Source of the DNA: Niabella yanshanensis
GTDB taxonomy: Bacteria > Bacteroidota > Bacteroidia > Chitinophagales > Chitinophagaceae
Assembly (NCBI RefSeq): GCF_034424215.1
Contig: NZ_CP139960.1
Coordinates: forward strand, 1,550,001 to 1,614,000
Length of the DNA: 64,000 bases
Reading direction: 5' to 3'
Program-made: the position numbers and the translations under genes
Shown: piece by piece, positions 28,088-36,739 of the stretch
Layout: each line of letters begins with the position of its first letter
How positions within the stretch are numbered: position 1 is the first letter of the stretch
The notes under the pieces: generated by a model
What the model was told of the DNA's origin: nothing
Seen by the model: only the letters and a program-made list of their open reading frames with translations
Database searches by the model: none

Positions 28088-29002
28088 TTATAGCCGCACA
28101 GACTGGTAAGCCCCCGGCGTAATACCTTCGATTTTCTTAAAAAGACGTACAAAATAATTAACATCATTAAAACCACACTGTAGACTCACCTCGCCAATAC
28201 TGTTGTTTTTATCAGTCAGTAATTGTTTTGCAAGGCGAATGCGTTCCTGGTTGATATATTCCAAAGGCGTAATACCTAACTGCTCTTTGAACCATTTAAA
28301 AAAATGATTTCTGCCCAGGTAGGCTTTGCGACTCAACAGGTCTACAGATATTTTAGAACTTAAATGCTGCTGTATGTAATTAAGTACGTAATGCAGCCGG
28401 CTGCTGTTCGAGTGAGACAGGCTTTCTGCCGAGGCTACTTTCAGGTGCTGGCTTTGCATCAGCCGTATCAGCAATTCCTTCAGGTTCAGGTCTGCGTATA
28501 CATTTTTTGCCAGGTCATCACTGCAACAAATGCGTATCAGCTTGTTCAATGATGAAGCGATCTCGTTGTTATTCCGAAAATGATAATGATCAAATGTCAG
28601 CTTCCAGGAACCAGCTTCGCTGGTGTTATTGTAATGGTGATTTAAGTACTGAACGGTTTCAGCTATGTAGCCTCCATCCAATGTCAATGCAATACACTGG
28701 CTCGGATTCAGCTCTGAAGCCTCAGGGAAATCGATCAGCATTTCCTCCCTGGCATTAGCTATAACTGTTTCTCCGGGTAAATAATCAAATGATGGTTTAT
28801 TGGGTAGATGCATTACTTTTTTACCCGCGATCATACTGGTGATCACCACATCATTAAAAGTAAGCGGTACCTGGTAAGCGGTTTCATAGGATTCAAAAAT
28901 ATTAAGCTCACAACCGTTCAGGTTGTAGATACGCCTGTTCTCAACGAGTGTTTGCAACTCTTTGTGTTGCGTAAAAGCGATTTTATTTAAATGATGTACC
29001 AT
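28088..29002 (-). CDS. AraC-family transcriptional regulator
   Basis: About 304 residues from ATG 29002 (MVHHLNKIAFTQHKEL); the frame is open to 29086 but the added residues look poor. An N-terminal sensing domain of about 180 residues precedes a C-terminal AraC double HTH (LSRKAYLGRNHFFKWFKEQLGITPLEYINQERIRLAKQLL..IGEVSLQCGFNDVNYFVRLFKKIEGITPGAYQ). It is divergent from an aldehyde dehydrogenase gene across 174 bp, the layout seen for regulators of aldehyde or alcohol oxidation, so that gene is its probable target. Confidence 0.9.
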   Translation of the reverse strand: MVHHLNKIAFTQHKELQTLVENRRIYNLNGCELNIFESYETAYQVPLTFNDVVITSMIAGKKVMHLPNKPSFDYLPGETVIANAREEMLIDFPEASELNPSQCIALTLDGGYIAETVQYLNHHYNNTSEAGSWKLTFDHYHFRNNNEIASSLNKLIRICCSDDLAKNVYADLNLKELLIRLMQSQHLKVASAESLSHSNSSRLHYVLNYIQQHLSSKISVDLLSRKAYLGRNHFFKWFKEQLGITPLEYINQERIRLAKQLLTDKNNSIGEVSLQCGFNDVNYFVRLFKKIEGITPGAYQSVRL

Positions 29003-29175
29003 TGGGCATAAAGCAATCCTGCCAGTTAAGTTAAGAAATTTTATCGCTTTCAAACCATAAAAAAAATTTAAATTATTGAGGTACAATTGTGCTACAAATA
29101 AATACGATTATCACCGGTACTTGATCATAATAATTGAACCTTAGAGCATTATTTAACGATAAAAATTCTTGAAAT

Positions 29176-30711
29176 ATGAGCACTACAACTGCCGCAGCGC
29201 CTACGGTCTCTAACCCGGCCGCCCGGCCCCAATTTAAAGATCGCTATGAACACTATATCGGTGGCGAATGGGTAGCACCCAGCAGCGGTGAATATTTCGA
29301 CAACATCTCTCCTATTGATGGCAAAGTGTTTACACAGGCAGCGCGCGGTAATGCGGAAGACATTAGCAAAGCAATTGAAGCGGCGCAGGAAGCTTTTAAA
29401 ACCTGGAGCAAAACCGGCGCCGGAACCCGGAGTAATATTTTATTAAAAATCGCACAGACTATTGAGGATAACCTTGAATACCTGGCAACCGTAGAAACCA
29501 TAGACAATGGTAAGGCCATCCGGGAAACACGTGCAGCAGATTTACCTCTGGTGGTGGATCATTTCCGGTATTTTGCAGGTGTCATCCGGAGCGAAGAAGG
29601 AACTATCAGCGAACATGACGAAACTACCGTGAGTATCAACCTGCATGAACCTATCGGCGTGGTAGGACAAATCATTCCCTGGAATTTCCCTTTACTGATG
29701 GGCGCCTGGAAAATTGCGCCCGCGTTGGCTGCCGGCTGTTGTGTAGTTGTAAAACCGGCTGAGCAAACGCCAACCAGCATTATGTGCCTGATGGAGTTAA
29801 TTGGCGACTTATTGCCCAAGGGCGTACTTAATATTGTTACAGGCTTTGGCGTGGAGGCCGGAAAACCTTTGGCACAGTCCCCTCACGTACAAAAAGTGGC
29901 CTTCACAGGTGAAACTACTACCGGCCGCCTGATCATGCAATATGCATCGGAAAACTTAATTCCTGTTACGATGGAACTGGGAGGTAAAAGCCCCAATATA
30001 TTCTTCGAATCTGTAGCCGATGCCGATGACGAGTTCTTTGATAAAGCAATTGAGGGTGCTGTGATGTTTGCCTTAAACCAGGGTGAAGTATGTACCTGTC
30101 CCAGTCGTATTCTCGTTCATGAAAATATTTACGAGAAATTCATGGATCGTGTGGTTCAACGAACAAAGGCTATCAAGCTGGGCAATCCCCTGGACGGATC
30201 TACCATGATGGGTGCTCAGGCTTCCGAAGATCAATACAATAAAATTCTCAATTACCTCGATATCGGCAAACAGGAAGGTGCCATTGCTTTAACCGGCGGG
30301 GAAGCATTCCATCAAAACAGCGGACTGGAACATGGATACTATATTCAGCCGACCATCTTTAAGGGTCATAATAAGATGCGTATTTTCCAGGAAGAAATTT
30401 TTGGCCCGGTTACCTGCGTTACCACTTTTAAAACCACAGAAGAAGCGATCGCCATTGCTAATGATACGTTGTACGGATTAGGCGCTGGTGTCTGGACCAG
30501 GGATGCGCATGAGTTGTACCAGGTACCCCGTGCGATACAGGCTGGCCGGGTTTGGGTAAACTGTTATCACGCTTACCCTGCTCACGCTCCTTTTGGAGGT
30601 TATAAAAAATCCGGCTTTGGCCGGGAGACACATAAAATGATGCTCAATCACTACCGCCAAACCAAAAACATGTTGATATCTTACGCTAAGCAGAAGTTAG
30701 GTTTCTTTTAA
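29176..30711 (+). CDS. NAD(P)-dependent aldehyde dehydrogenase
   Basis: 511 residues of the ALDH superfamily, close in pattern to the AldB/ExaC acetaldehyde dehydrogenases. Catalytic residues: N170 (PWNFP), E267 (MELGGKSPN), C306 ([11 protein letters not shown]), with the NAD-binding stretch FTGETTTGR at 243-251. It oxidises short aldehydes to acids in the cytoplasm. A DUF779 gene follows and an AraC regulator diverges upstream; this trio recurs in many bacteria and points to inducible aldehyde detoxification or alcohol use. Confidence 0.95.
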   Translation: MSTTTAAAPTVSNPAARPQFKDRYEHYIGGEWVAPSSGEYFDNISPIDGKVFTQAARGNAEDISKAIEAAQEAFKTWSKTGAGTRSNILLKIAQTIEDNLEYLATVETIDNGKAIRETRAADLPLVVDHFRYFAGVIRSEEGTISEHDETTVSINLHEPIGVVGQIIPWNFPLLMGAWKIAPALAAGCCVVVKPAEQTPTSIMCLMELIGDLLPKGVLNIVTGFGVEAGKPLAQSPHVQKVAFTGETTTGRLIMQYASENLIPVTMELGGKSPNIFFESVADADDEFFDKAIEGAVMFALNQGEVCTCPSRILVHENIYEKFMDRVVQRTKAIKLGNPLDGSTMMGAQASEDQYNKILNYLDIGKQEGAIALTGGEAFHQNSGLEHGYYIQPTIFKGHNKMRIFQEEIFGPVTCVTTFKTTEEAIAIANDTLYGLGAGVWTRDAHELYQVPRAIQAGRVWVNCYHAYPAHAPFGGYKKSGFGRETHKMMLNHYRQTKNMLISYAKQKLGFF

Positions 30712-30729
30712 AACGTTTAGAGGTTCGCA

Positions 30730-30763
30730 GGCCGTGCTGCCCTGTGCAGTGCGGCCATTTTTT
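30730..30763 (+). terminator. Hairpin with T-run between ALDH and DUF779 genes
   Basis: A stem GGCCG..CTGC / GCAG..CGGCC with two internal mismatches is followed by six T. It may attenuate rather than end transcription, since the next gene starts 17 bp later. Confidence 0.6.
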
Positions 30764-30780
30764 CGTTTAAATGTACGACT

Positions 30781-31143
30781 ATGATCGCAAGAGTTTTAAT
30801 CACACCGGAAGCTGAAGCAGTAGTAGAAAAACTGAGGGCGCAACATGGGCCGTTGATTTTTCATCAGAGTGGTGGCTGCTGCGATGGCAGTCAGCCGATG
30901 TGTTTTGCTTCAGATGATTTCAAATTAGGTAATATCGATATTTGTTTGGGCGAAGTCGCCGGTTGTAAATTTTATATGGCTGCTGATCAATTCGAATACT
31001 GGAAACATACCCAGCTGGTATTGGACATTACCCAAGGTCGTGGCAGCAGCTTTTCGCTGGAAATACCGCTGGGCCTGCGCTTCCTGATTCGTTCAAGAAT
31101 TTTTACAGAAGCAGAATTGGAAGAACTGGCCCAACAGGAATAA
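30781..31143 (+). CDS. DUF779 protein, aldehyde dehydrogenase companion
   Basis: 120 residues. The family signature FHQSGGCCDGSQPMC (about 27-41) has three cysteines in a row of possible metal ligands, followed by GCKFYMAADQFEYWKHTQLVLDI and GRGSSFSLEIPLGLRFLIRSR. The family occurs mainly next to aldehyde dehydrogenases; its biochemical role is not established. It ends 5 bp before the stop of a converging gene. Confidence 0.88.
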   Translation: MIARVLITPEAEAVVEKLRAQHGPLIFHQSGGCCDGSQPMCFASDDFKLGNIDICLGEVAGCKFYMAADQFEYWKHTQLVLDITQGRGSSFSLEIPLGLRFLIRSRIFTEAELEELAQQE

Positions 31144-31148
31144 GGAGC

Positions 31149-31583
31149 CTAGGCCTCCCTTACCCCTAAAAACAATACTGGTTTTAAGAAACCCATCATA
31201 TCCCAAAACCAGCGATTGCTGTCATGAGCACTATCCCCGCAATCAATATGACAGGCATTTAGAGAAAACTTTCTGAATATCTTTAGATCTGCCACCTTTC
31301 TTAGCTGCAATAAAACTCTATAGGCATAAGCATGCCCCAGCACTTCAATAATCAGGGAGTTAATCGGTACTTTTAGTGATACTCCAAAATGCTGTTCATG
31401 CAAGTCCAGCACTTGCCGGCAAAGTTTTTCTACATTCCCGAAACTGGCTTTCATCGCCTCCATCAATTCAAAATTGCAGACCAGGTGAACTGAATATTGC
31501 TTCAGATTCACCTTTATACAATAACCACTAATATCAACCCGGGTATCCAATAACAAATAATTAAGACGACTAAAATACGGCAT
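31149..31583 (-). CDS. Hypothetical protein, unknown
   Basis: 144 residues without signal peptide or membrane segment. It is rich in Leu/Ile with two Cys-His patches near the C-terminus (LNACHIDCGDSAHDSNRWFWDMMG). I do not recognise a family. It lies back to back with recN, 38 bp apart, and converges on the DUF779 gene. Confidence 0.5.
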   Translation of the reverse strand: MPYFSRLNYLLLDTRVDISGYCIKVNLKQYSVHLVCNFELMEAMKASFGNVEKLCRQVLDLHEQHFGVSLKVPINSLIIEVLGHAYAYRVLLQLRKVADLKIFRKFSLNACHIDCGDSAHDSNRWFWDMMGFLKPVLFLGVREA

Positions 31584-31588
31584 CTTGT

Positions 31589-31617
31589 TTGGGAAATGTG
31601 CTTATCCATTAAATTTG
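31589..31617 (+). promoter_or_regulatory. recN promoter, leaderless start
   Basis: TTG (31589-31591), 18 bp, TAAATTTG (31610-31617), an exact Bacteroidota consensus. The predicted transcription start coincides with the GTG at 31622, so the recN mRNA is probably leaderless. Confidence 0.65.
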
Positions 31618-31621
31618 CCCC

Positions 31622-33298
31622 GTGCTGCAACATTTATCTATACAGAATTACGCTATTATCGATATGCTGGAAATTGATTTTTCCCGCGGGATGAATATTA
31701 TAACCGGTGAAACAGGTGCCGGAAAATCGATCATTATCGGAGCTTTAAATCTCATACTGGGCGAACGTGCCGATATTTCTTCTTTAGTAAACAAAGAAAA
31801 AAAGTGTGTGATCGAGGGGCATTTCCAGGCGGAAGGCAATGAGCTGGTAAAACATTTTTTGGCTGAAAATGACCTGGACGACCCAACCCAGCTTGTAGTA
31901 AGACGTGAAATAGCACCCAATGGCAAGAGCAGGGCGTTCATCAATGACACTCCCGTTAATCTTTCTCAATTACAAAGCCTAAGTGAGTTACTGGTGGATT
32001 TGCACCAGCAATTTGACACCTTATCCATTGGTGACAATAACTTCCAGGTAAATGTGGTAGATGCACTGGCGGATACGCATGAAGTGCTGACCGATTATAA
32101 GAAATCCTTCCGGCTTTGGAAACAAACAGAAAAAGACCTGGCGCTCCTGCAACAGCAACAACTCCAGTTTGAAAAAGAAAGCGATTATAACCGCTTTCAG
32201 TATGATGAACTGGCGGCCCTGAATTTGAAAGAAAATGAGCTGGAAACTATTGAAGCCGAACTCAAAATACTTTCCAATGCAGAGGGTATTAAAAATACAC
32301 TGAACCGGGTTTGTGGCGAGCTGACTGAAGGTGAACAACCTATTACGCAACAGCTGAAAAGTCTTTCCAATTTATTGAATAGTTATACCGGCTTTCATAA
32401 AGATCTGCCGGAGATCAATAAGCGGCTTCAAAGCGCCCAGATCGAACTGAGCGATATTGCGGATGAACTTGAACGCCTGAATGATCATATCAACTACGAC
32501 GGGGAAAAGATCGAAGAATTGAATGAACGCATGTCAGCTGGTTATAAGTTGCAAAAAAAACACGGCGTTCAGTCTACCAATGAATTATTAACAATTCAAA
32601 AAGAACTGGAAGAAAAACTGGACGCCGTTCTTAACATCGCTGGAAATATAGCATCGCTGGAAGCCCAGGTGGCTAATCATCAGAAAAAAGTACTGGCATT
32701 GGGTGAAAAAATATCGCAGGCCCGTAAAAAACAGGTACCTGCTTTCGAGAAAAGTGTGAATCAGTCGCTGGTGCAGGTAGGCATGCCTAATGCCCGGTTA
32801 CAGGTTTCTGTATTGCCACAGGTTCCTGCTAATAATGGCGTTGACGCTATTGAATTTTTATTTGACGCCAACCTGCCTACCGGACAGGCAGGTAAAAGCG
32901 GGCAGTTTAAGCCGGTTAACAAAGTAGCCAGTGGCGGGGAATTAAGCAGGCTGATGCTTTGTGTAAAAAGCCTGGTGGCCGAAAAAATGGATCTGCCTAC
33001 GTTGATATTCGATGAAATAGATAGCGGCATTTCGGGCGAGGCCGCCAAACAGGTGGGCATTATCATGAAAACCCTGGCGGCCAACAGGCAGGTAATTTGC
33101 ATTACGCACCAGCCGCAGATTGCCGGAAAAGCAGACGCCCATTTCTTTGTTTACAAGGAGCTGTCTGGCGAAAAGGTAAAAACCAATATCAGGCAGCTAG
33201 GTACCGACGAGCGCATTACAGCAATTGCCCGTATGTTAAGTGGAGAAAAGCCAACGGCGGCGGCGCTGGAAAACGCAAGGGAGATGGTTCAAAATTAA
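31622..33298 (+). CDS. recN: DNA repair ATPase RecN
   Basis: A 558-residue SMC-like protein. Walker A is GETGAGKS (29-36). Two coiled-coil arms lie at about 150-365, followed by the ABC signature VASGGELSRLML and Walker B LIFDEIDSGIS. It acts in double-strand-break repair, tethering DNA ends. Start is GTG 31622, supported by the promoter just upstream. Residues 418-424 (LPTGQAG) are an in-frame insertion encoded by a 21-bp palindromic repeat, just before the signature; the frame remains open and the protein is otherwise complete. Confidence 0.95.
   Translation: MLQHLSIQNYAIIDMLEIDFSRGMNIITGETGAGKSIIIGALNLILGERADISSLVNKEKKCVIEGHFQAEGNELVKHFLAENDLDDPTQLVVRREIAPNGKSRAFINDTPVNLSQLQSLSELLVDLHQQFDTLSIGDNNFQVNVVDALADTHEVLTDYKKSFRLWKQTEKDLALLQQQQLQFEKESDYNRFQYDELAALNLKENELETIEAELKILSNAEGIKNTLNRVCGELTEGEQPITQQLKSLSNLLNSYTGFHKDLPEINKRLQSAQIELSDIADELERLNDHINYDGEKIEELNERMSAGYKLQKKHGVQSTNELLTIQKELEEKLDAVLNIAGNIASLEAQVANHQKKVLALGEKISQARKKQVPAFEKSVNQSLVQVGMPNARLQVSVLPQVPANNGVDAIEFLFDANLPTGQAGKSGQFKPVNKVASGGELSRLMLCVKSLVAEKMDLPTLIFDEIDSGISGEAAKQVGIIMKTLAANRQVICITHQPQIAGKADAHFFVYKELSGEKVKTNIRQLGTDERITAIARMLSGEKPTAAALENAREMVQN
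32871..32893. repeat. Palindromic repeat inserted in recN
   Basis: Perfect 8-bp arms ACCTGCCT and AGGCAGGT flank a 7-nt centre (ACCGGAC). It encodes LPTGQAG, which is absent from the usual RecN sequence between the beta strand FLFDAN and KVASGGELS, so it looks like a small mobile or expanding palindrome tolerated in a loop. Confidence 0.65.
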
Positions 33299-33309
33299 AA
33301 TATTCGCCA

Positions 33310-33525
33310 ATGGCAGGACTAAAGCTTACGCTGATTTTATGCGTTATACCGATCATGTTGATCGGCGGCATTTACACCTACCGTTTTTTAAACAATAAAC
33401 TCACCTCCAGTTCAAGTACTTTTGGCCTGATCTTTTATGCCCTCGCCTTGTTTTGCGCTATAGCGGCTATATATGGCGGAGGTTTAACAGTAATAGCCTT
33501 GCTTTACGATTATCTTTCGATATAA
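33310..33525 (+). CDS. Small two-helix membrane protein, unknown
   Basis: 71 residues from ATG 33310 (MAGLKLTLILCVIPIML). Two hydrophobic helices (about 4-22 and 36-62) are separated by a polar loop (TYRFLNNKLTSSSS). No family recognised. It starts 11 bp after the recN stop and is probably co-transcribed with recN and the PAP2 gene. Confidence 0.7.
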   Translation: MAGLKLTLILCVIPIMLIGGIYTYRFLNNKLTSSSSTFGLIFYALALFCAIAAIYGGGLTVIALLYDYLSI

Positions 33526-33545
33526 TCTACCTCTAAATAACAAAC

Positions 33546-34379
33546 GTGATTCGCTCAACACGGTTCCTATTCAGCTGTTCTCTCTTCATACTCCTTTACG
33601 GGAGCTCGTCTATACATGCTCAAACCTTACCACAAGACAGTTTAATTCAACAATCTATAGTGAAAGACAGCCTTCCACCGGCTCGTCACCAACTGGAGAG
33701 GTTAAATAAAGATTTTATTGTAACCGGTATAAAAGACGGGGCAGCTATTGCTGCAAGCCCTTTGCGCTGGCAGAAAAAAGACTGGATAAAATTCTCTGCT
33801 TTAGCGGGCAGTGCCGGTGGACTGATGCTTCTGGATAAAGAGATTAAAAGTGTGCTCCAGCATAATCAAAATAACTTTACCACCAGCATGGCCCGGGGAG
33901 TAGAACCTGTGGGCAACATATATGGGCTGTTTGTCTTTCCTGCCATTTACGTTACAGGTCTGGCCATAAAAAATCCTCATGTTGAAAGTATAGGATTACG
34001 GGGTAGCAAGGCTATGGCCATTTCATCTATTATCTGTTTTGCCGGTAAAAATCTGATCCGGAGACAAAGGCCCGATGCCTCAACAACGCCTTTTAACTAT
34101 GCGCCACCGTTTTCTAAAGTCAAATACAACTCTTTTCCGTCGGCACATTCAAGCATAGCTTTTACACTGGCTACGGCATTGGCCATGGAGTTCCCTGATA
34201 AAAAATGGGTTGCGCCGGTGGCCTATTCCATTGCTTCCCTAACCGCTTTATCCCGTGTGTACGATAACCGGCATTGGGCCAGCGATATTATAGTGGGTGC
34301 GGCTTTGGGGCATTTTGTAACCAAAGCGGTGTATAACAGGGGACAAAAAAAACACCGGCCAGCCAAAACATTCATGTAA
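33546..34379 (+). CDS. PAP2-family membrane phosphatase, exported
   Basis: 277 residues from GTG 33546. A signal peptide ends near IHAQ. The three acid-phosphatase motifs are present: K168-x6-R175-P176 (KNLIRRQRP), PSAH (198-201) and SR-x5-H-x3-D (SRVYDNRHWASD, 236-247). This class dephosphorylates lipid phosphates such as undecaprenyl-PP, lipid A or phosphatidate on the periplasmic side. The N-terminal 75 residues, rich in Ser/Gln/Pro, are an extension seen in Bacteroidota members. Confidence 0.9.
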   Translation: MIRSTRFLFSCSLFILLYGSSSIHAQTLPQDSLIQQSIVKDSLPPARHQLERLNKDFIVTGIKDGAAIAASPLRWQKKDWIKFSALAGSAGGLMLLDKEIKSVLQHNQNNFTTSMARGVEPVGNIYGLFVFPAIYVTGLAIKNPHVESIGLRGSKAMAISSIICFAGKNLIRRQRPDASTTPFNYAPPFSKVKYNSFPSAHSSIAFTLATALAMEFPDKKWVAPVAYSIASLTALSRVYDNRHWASDIIVGAALGHFVTKAVYNRGQKKHRPAKTFM

Positions 34380-34521
34380 TCCCGTTAATCTTCAGGTCTG
34401 GTTTATTGCGCGCTACTACTATTGAGTTTCTTATTCTCTTTTATTCAAGCTTACAGAACCCATCTATATATTACTTACAAATCAAAAATCATTCTTACAT
34501 TTACCCTCTAATTTTTATCTA

Positions 34522-35340
34522 ATGGCTTATAATCTTTTAAAAGGAAAGAAGGGAATTATATTTGGTGCGCTGGACGAAAAATCCATTGCCTGGAAAACAG
34601 CCCAAAAATGCTACGCTGAAGGAGCAGAAATCGTATTAACGAATGCGCCGGTAGCGCTTCGCATGGGTGCTATTAATCAACTGGCTGCTGAATGTGGCAA
34701 TGCGCCTGTTATTGGTGCCGATGTTACCAGTTTGGATGATCTAAAAAACCTGATCGAAAAATCGATGGAACATTTTGGCGGAAAGATCGATTTTATTCTT
34801 CACTCTGTAGGCATGGGCCTTAACGTACGTAAAGGCAAACATTATACAGAGATGAATTATGAATGGAATCAGAAAACCTTCGACATTTCTTCTATGAGCC
34901 TGCATAAAGTATTGAGAACAGCCTGGGAACTGGATGCCTTAAGCGAGCATGCCAGTGTAATTGCATTGACTTATATAGCTGCACAGCGTGTATTTCCTGA
35001 TTATAATGAGATGGCGGATGCCAAAGCCCTGCTGGAAAGCGTAACCAGGATGTTTGGTTATTACTATGGAGAAAAAAATAAGGTACGGGTGAATACCATT
35101 TCCCAATCTCCTACTCCAACTACCGCAGGAAGTGGTGTTAAAGGTTTCGACAGCTTTATTAACTACGCTGAAAAAATGAGCCCTTTAGGCAATGCTCCTG
35201 CTGAGGCATGCGCAGACTATATTGCGGTAATGTTCAGCGACCTGACTAAATATGTTACGATGCAAAACCTTTTCCACGACGGAGGTTTCAGCTTTACCGG
35301 TGTAACACCTAAGGTACTGGAAGCAATGGGTGGTGAATAG
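34522..35340 (+). CDS. fabI: Enoyl-[acyl-carrier-protein] reductase [NADH]
   Basis: A 272-residue SDR-fold FabI. The N-terminal GIIFGALDEKSIAWKTAQ is the FabI cofactor loop. The catalytic pair Y161-x6-K168 (PDYNEMADAKA) and the upstream Y151 fit the family, and HSVGMGL corresponds to the usual HSI(A/G) segment. It performs the last reduction step of fatty acid elongation in the cytoplasm. Confidence 0.95.
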   Translation: MAYNLLKGKKGIIFGALDEKSIAWKTAQKCYAEGAEIVLTNAPVALRMGAINQLAAECGNAPVIGADVTSLDDLKNLIEKSMEHFGGKIDFILHSVGMGLNVRKGKHYTEMNYEWNQKTFDISSMSLHKVLRTAWELDALSEHASVIALTYIAAQRVFPDYNEMADAKALLESVTRMFGYYYGEKNKVRVNTISQSPTPTTAGSGVKGFDSFINYAEKMSPLGNAPAEACADYIAVMFSDLTKYVTMQNLFHDGGFSFTGVTPKVLEAMGGE

Positions 35341-35363
35341 GCTTAATTTATTCCGAAAATATA

Positions 35364-35396
35364 ATAAGGCCGCGATTCAAAACCGCGGCCTTATTT
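35364..35396 (+). terminator. Terminator after fabI
   Basis: A perfect 10-bp stem TAAGGCCGCG / CGCGGCCTTA with a 9-nt loop, then TTT. It lies between fabI and the converging protease gene and can serve both strands. Confidence 0.8.
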
Positions 35397-35417
35397 ATGT
35401 CATCGAAAAACCATAAT

Positions 35418-35795
35418 TCAGATCAACTGTAGTTTTGCAACTTTAGGGTCAACTTCCACTATATCATCCTCAAAGTTGAGTTTGATACGCCATTTCTGAA
35501 GCGTAGCGGCACCAATGATAGCTTCTTCACCAAGGTTGGGTACTACCAGGAACTCATCTGACAACAGTACACCATTGATATAAAAATCGAGTCTAACCGC
35601 ATATTTAACCTCTATAAAAAGCCCTTCACTGGCTGTGGCCAGTTTCCTCACGCGCCCGAGCGGCTCTAATACTGCAATATCTTCAATATTATCCGGATTA
35701 ACACAGGAAAGATTAGCGCCGCTGTCAAACAAAGTATATAAATGCTTTTCGCCTTTGGAGCCTGCATAAAGGAATGGAAGTTTTAAAATAGACAT
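35418..35795 (-). CDS. Retropepsin-like aspartic protease domain protein
   Basis: 125 residues, a single clan-AA fold: catalytic FDSGANLSCV (Asp about 24), a flap region (ATASEGLFIEVKYAVRLDF), and the second hydrophobic-glycine motif EEAIIGAATLQKWRIKLNFEDD. A single-domain protein would have to dimerise to be active. It is downstream of the L-fuconate-type genes but has its own TAACTTTG box (35809-35816, minus), so functional linkage is uncertain. Confidence 0.82.
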   Translation of the reverse strand: MSILKLPFLYAGSKGEKHLYTLFDSGANLSCVNPDNIEDIAVLEPLGRVRKLATASEGLFIEVKYAVRLDFYINGVLLSDEFLVVPNLGEEAIIGAATLQKWRIKLNFEDDIVEVDPKVAKLQLI

Positions 35796-35820
35796 AGGTT
35801 TGTTTCTCCAAAGTTATGAC

Positions 35821-36654
35821 TTATAAATTGTAAAACTTTGTAGCATTTCCTCCATAAAAAGCGGCTTTTTCACTTTCCGTAAAAGAAGCAAAATAGGCAT
35901 CTACAATCCCTTTCATCTTTTTATAAGATCCGGCTACCAGGCAAACCGGCCAGTCGCTTCCATACATAATGCGCTTAGCGCCAAAAGCCTCCACCACCGT
36001 ATCCAGGTAAGGTGTAAAGTCTTGTGGTTTCCATCTTGTCCAGTCAGCCTCCGTAACCATACCACTGATCTTACAATATACATTAGGCAGTTCGGCTACT
36101 GCCTGTATATCTTGCTGCCAGCCATCTACCGTACCTGCTTTTACATACGGCTTTGCAATATGATCGATTACAAACCGCTGATCAGGAAAAGCTGCTGCCA
36201 GCTTGCGGGCGTACTTTAGCTGGTCGGGGAATATCAAAATATCGTAAGTATAATCGTATTTGTGTAAGAGACTGATACCATTCATAAACCTCTTCTTCAG
36301 CATCAGGGCCCTGTCCTTTTCCCCCTGCAATACATGACGGAAGCCTTTCAGTTTCTTATAATAGCAGTAATGGGCGAGCTTGTCTTCTATATTTTTTGCC
36401 TGCAGATCTACCCATCCTACTACACCTTTCACAAAGTTGTTTTGTATAGCATTAGCAAGCTGAAAAAGATTCTCTACTTCAGACTGATCACTTTGCACTA
36501 CCACACATCCATCCAAACCATTTTCCACCAATACCGGCTTCAGATCTTTGGGTAAAAAGTCCCTTTGTATCTTTTTCATCGATTCATCGATCCAGCTATC
36601 CCTTACCGGATCAAATATCCAGAAATGCTGATGTGCATCTATTCTTAAAGCCAT
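35821..36654 (-). CDS. Amidohydrolase 2 family, L-fuconolactonase-like
   Basis: A 277-residue TIM-barrel metal hydrolase. RIDAHQHFWIFDP at the N-terminus gives the HxH metal site, and FVIDHIAKPYVK and MYGSDWPVCL complete the barrel. The sequence pattern is that of L-fuconolactone / rhamnono-lactone hydrolases rather than decarboxylases. With the two genes upstream it completes a lactonase step of oxidative L-fucose breakdown. Confidence 0.85.
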   Translation of the reverse strand: MALRIDAHQHFWIFDPVRDSWIDESMKKIQRDFLPKDLKPVLVENGLDGCVVVQSDQSEVENLFQLANAIQNNFVKGVVGWVDLQAKNIEDKLAHYCYYKKLKGFRHVLQGEKDRALMLKKRFMNGISLLHKYDYTYDILIFPDQLKYARKLAAAFPDQRFVIDHIAKPYVKAGTVDGWQQDIQAVAELPNVYCKISGMVTEADWTRWKPQDFTPYLDTVVEAFGAKRIMYGSDWPVCLVAGSYKKMKGIVDAYFASFTESEKAAFYGGNATKFYNL

Positions 36655-36680
36655 AACTATTGTTTAAACGACCAAAAATA

Positions 36681-36721
36681 ACAGAGGACCGTCAACTAAA
36701 TCACAGTCAACCGTCCTCTGT
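36681..36721. terminator. Hairpin between the lactonase and FAH-family genes
   Basis: Arms ACAGAGGAC (36681-36689) and GTCCTCTGT (36713-36721) pair perfectly, with further partial pairing inside. T-runs are poor, so it may be a processing or attenuating hairpin in the minus-strand operon rather than a strong terminator. Confidence 0.45.
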
Positions 36722-36739
36722 CATCTTTACTTCATAATA

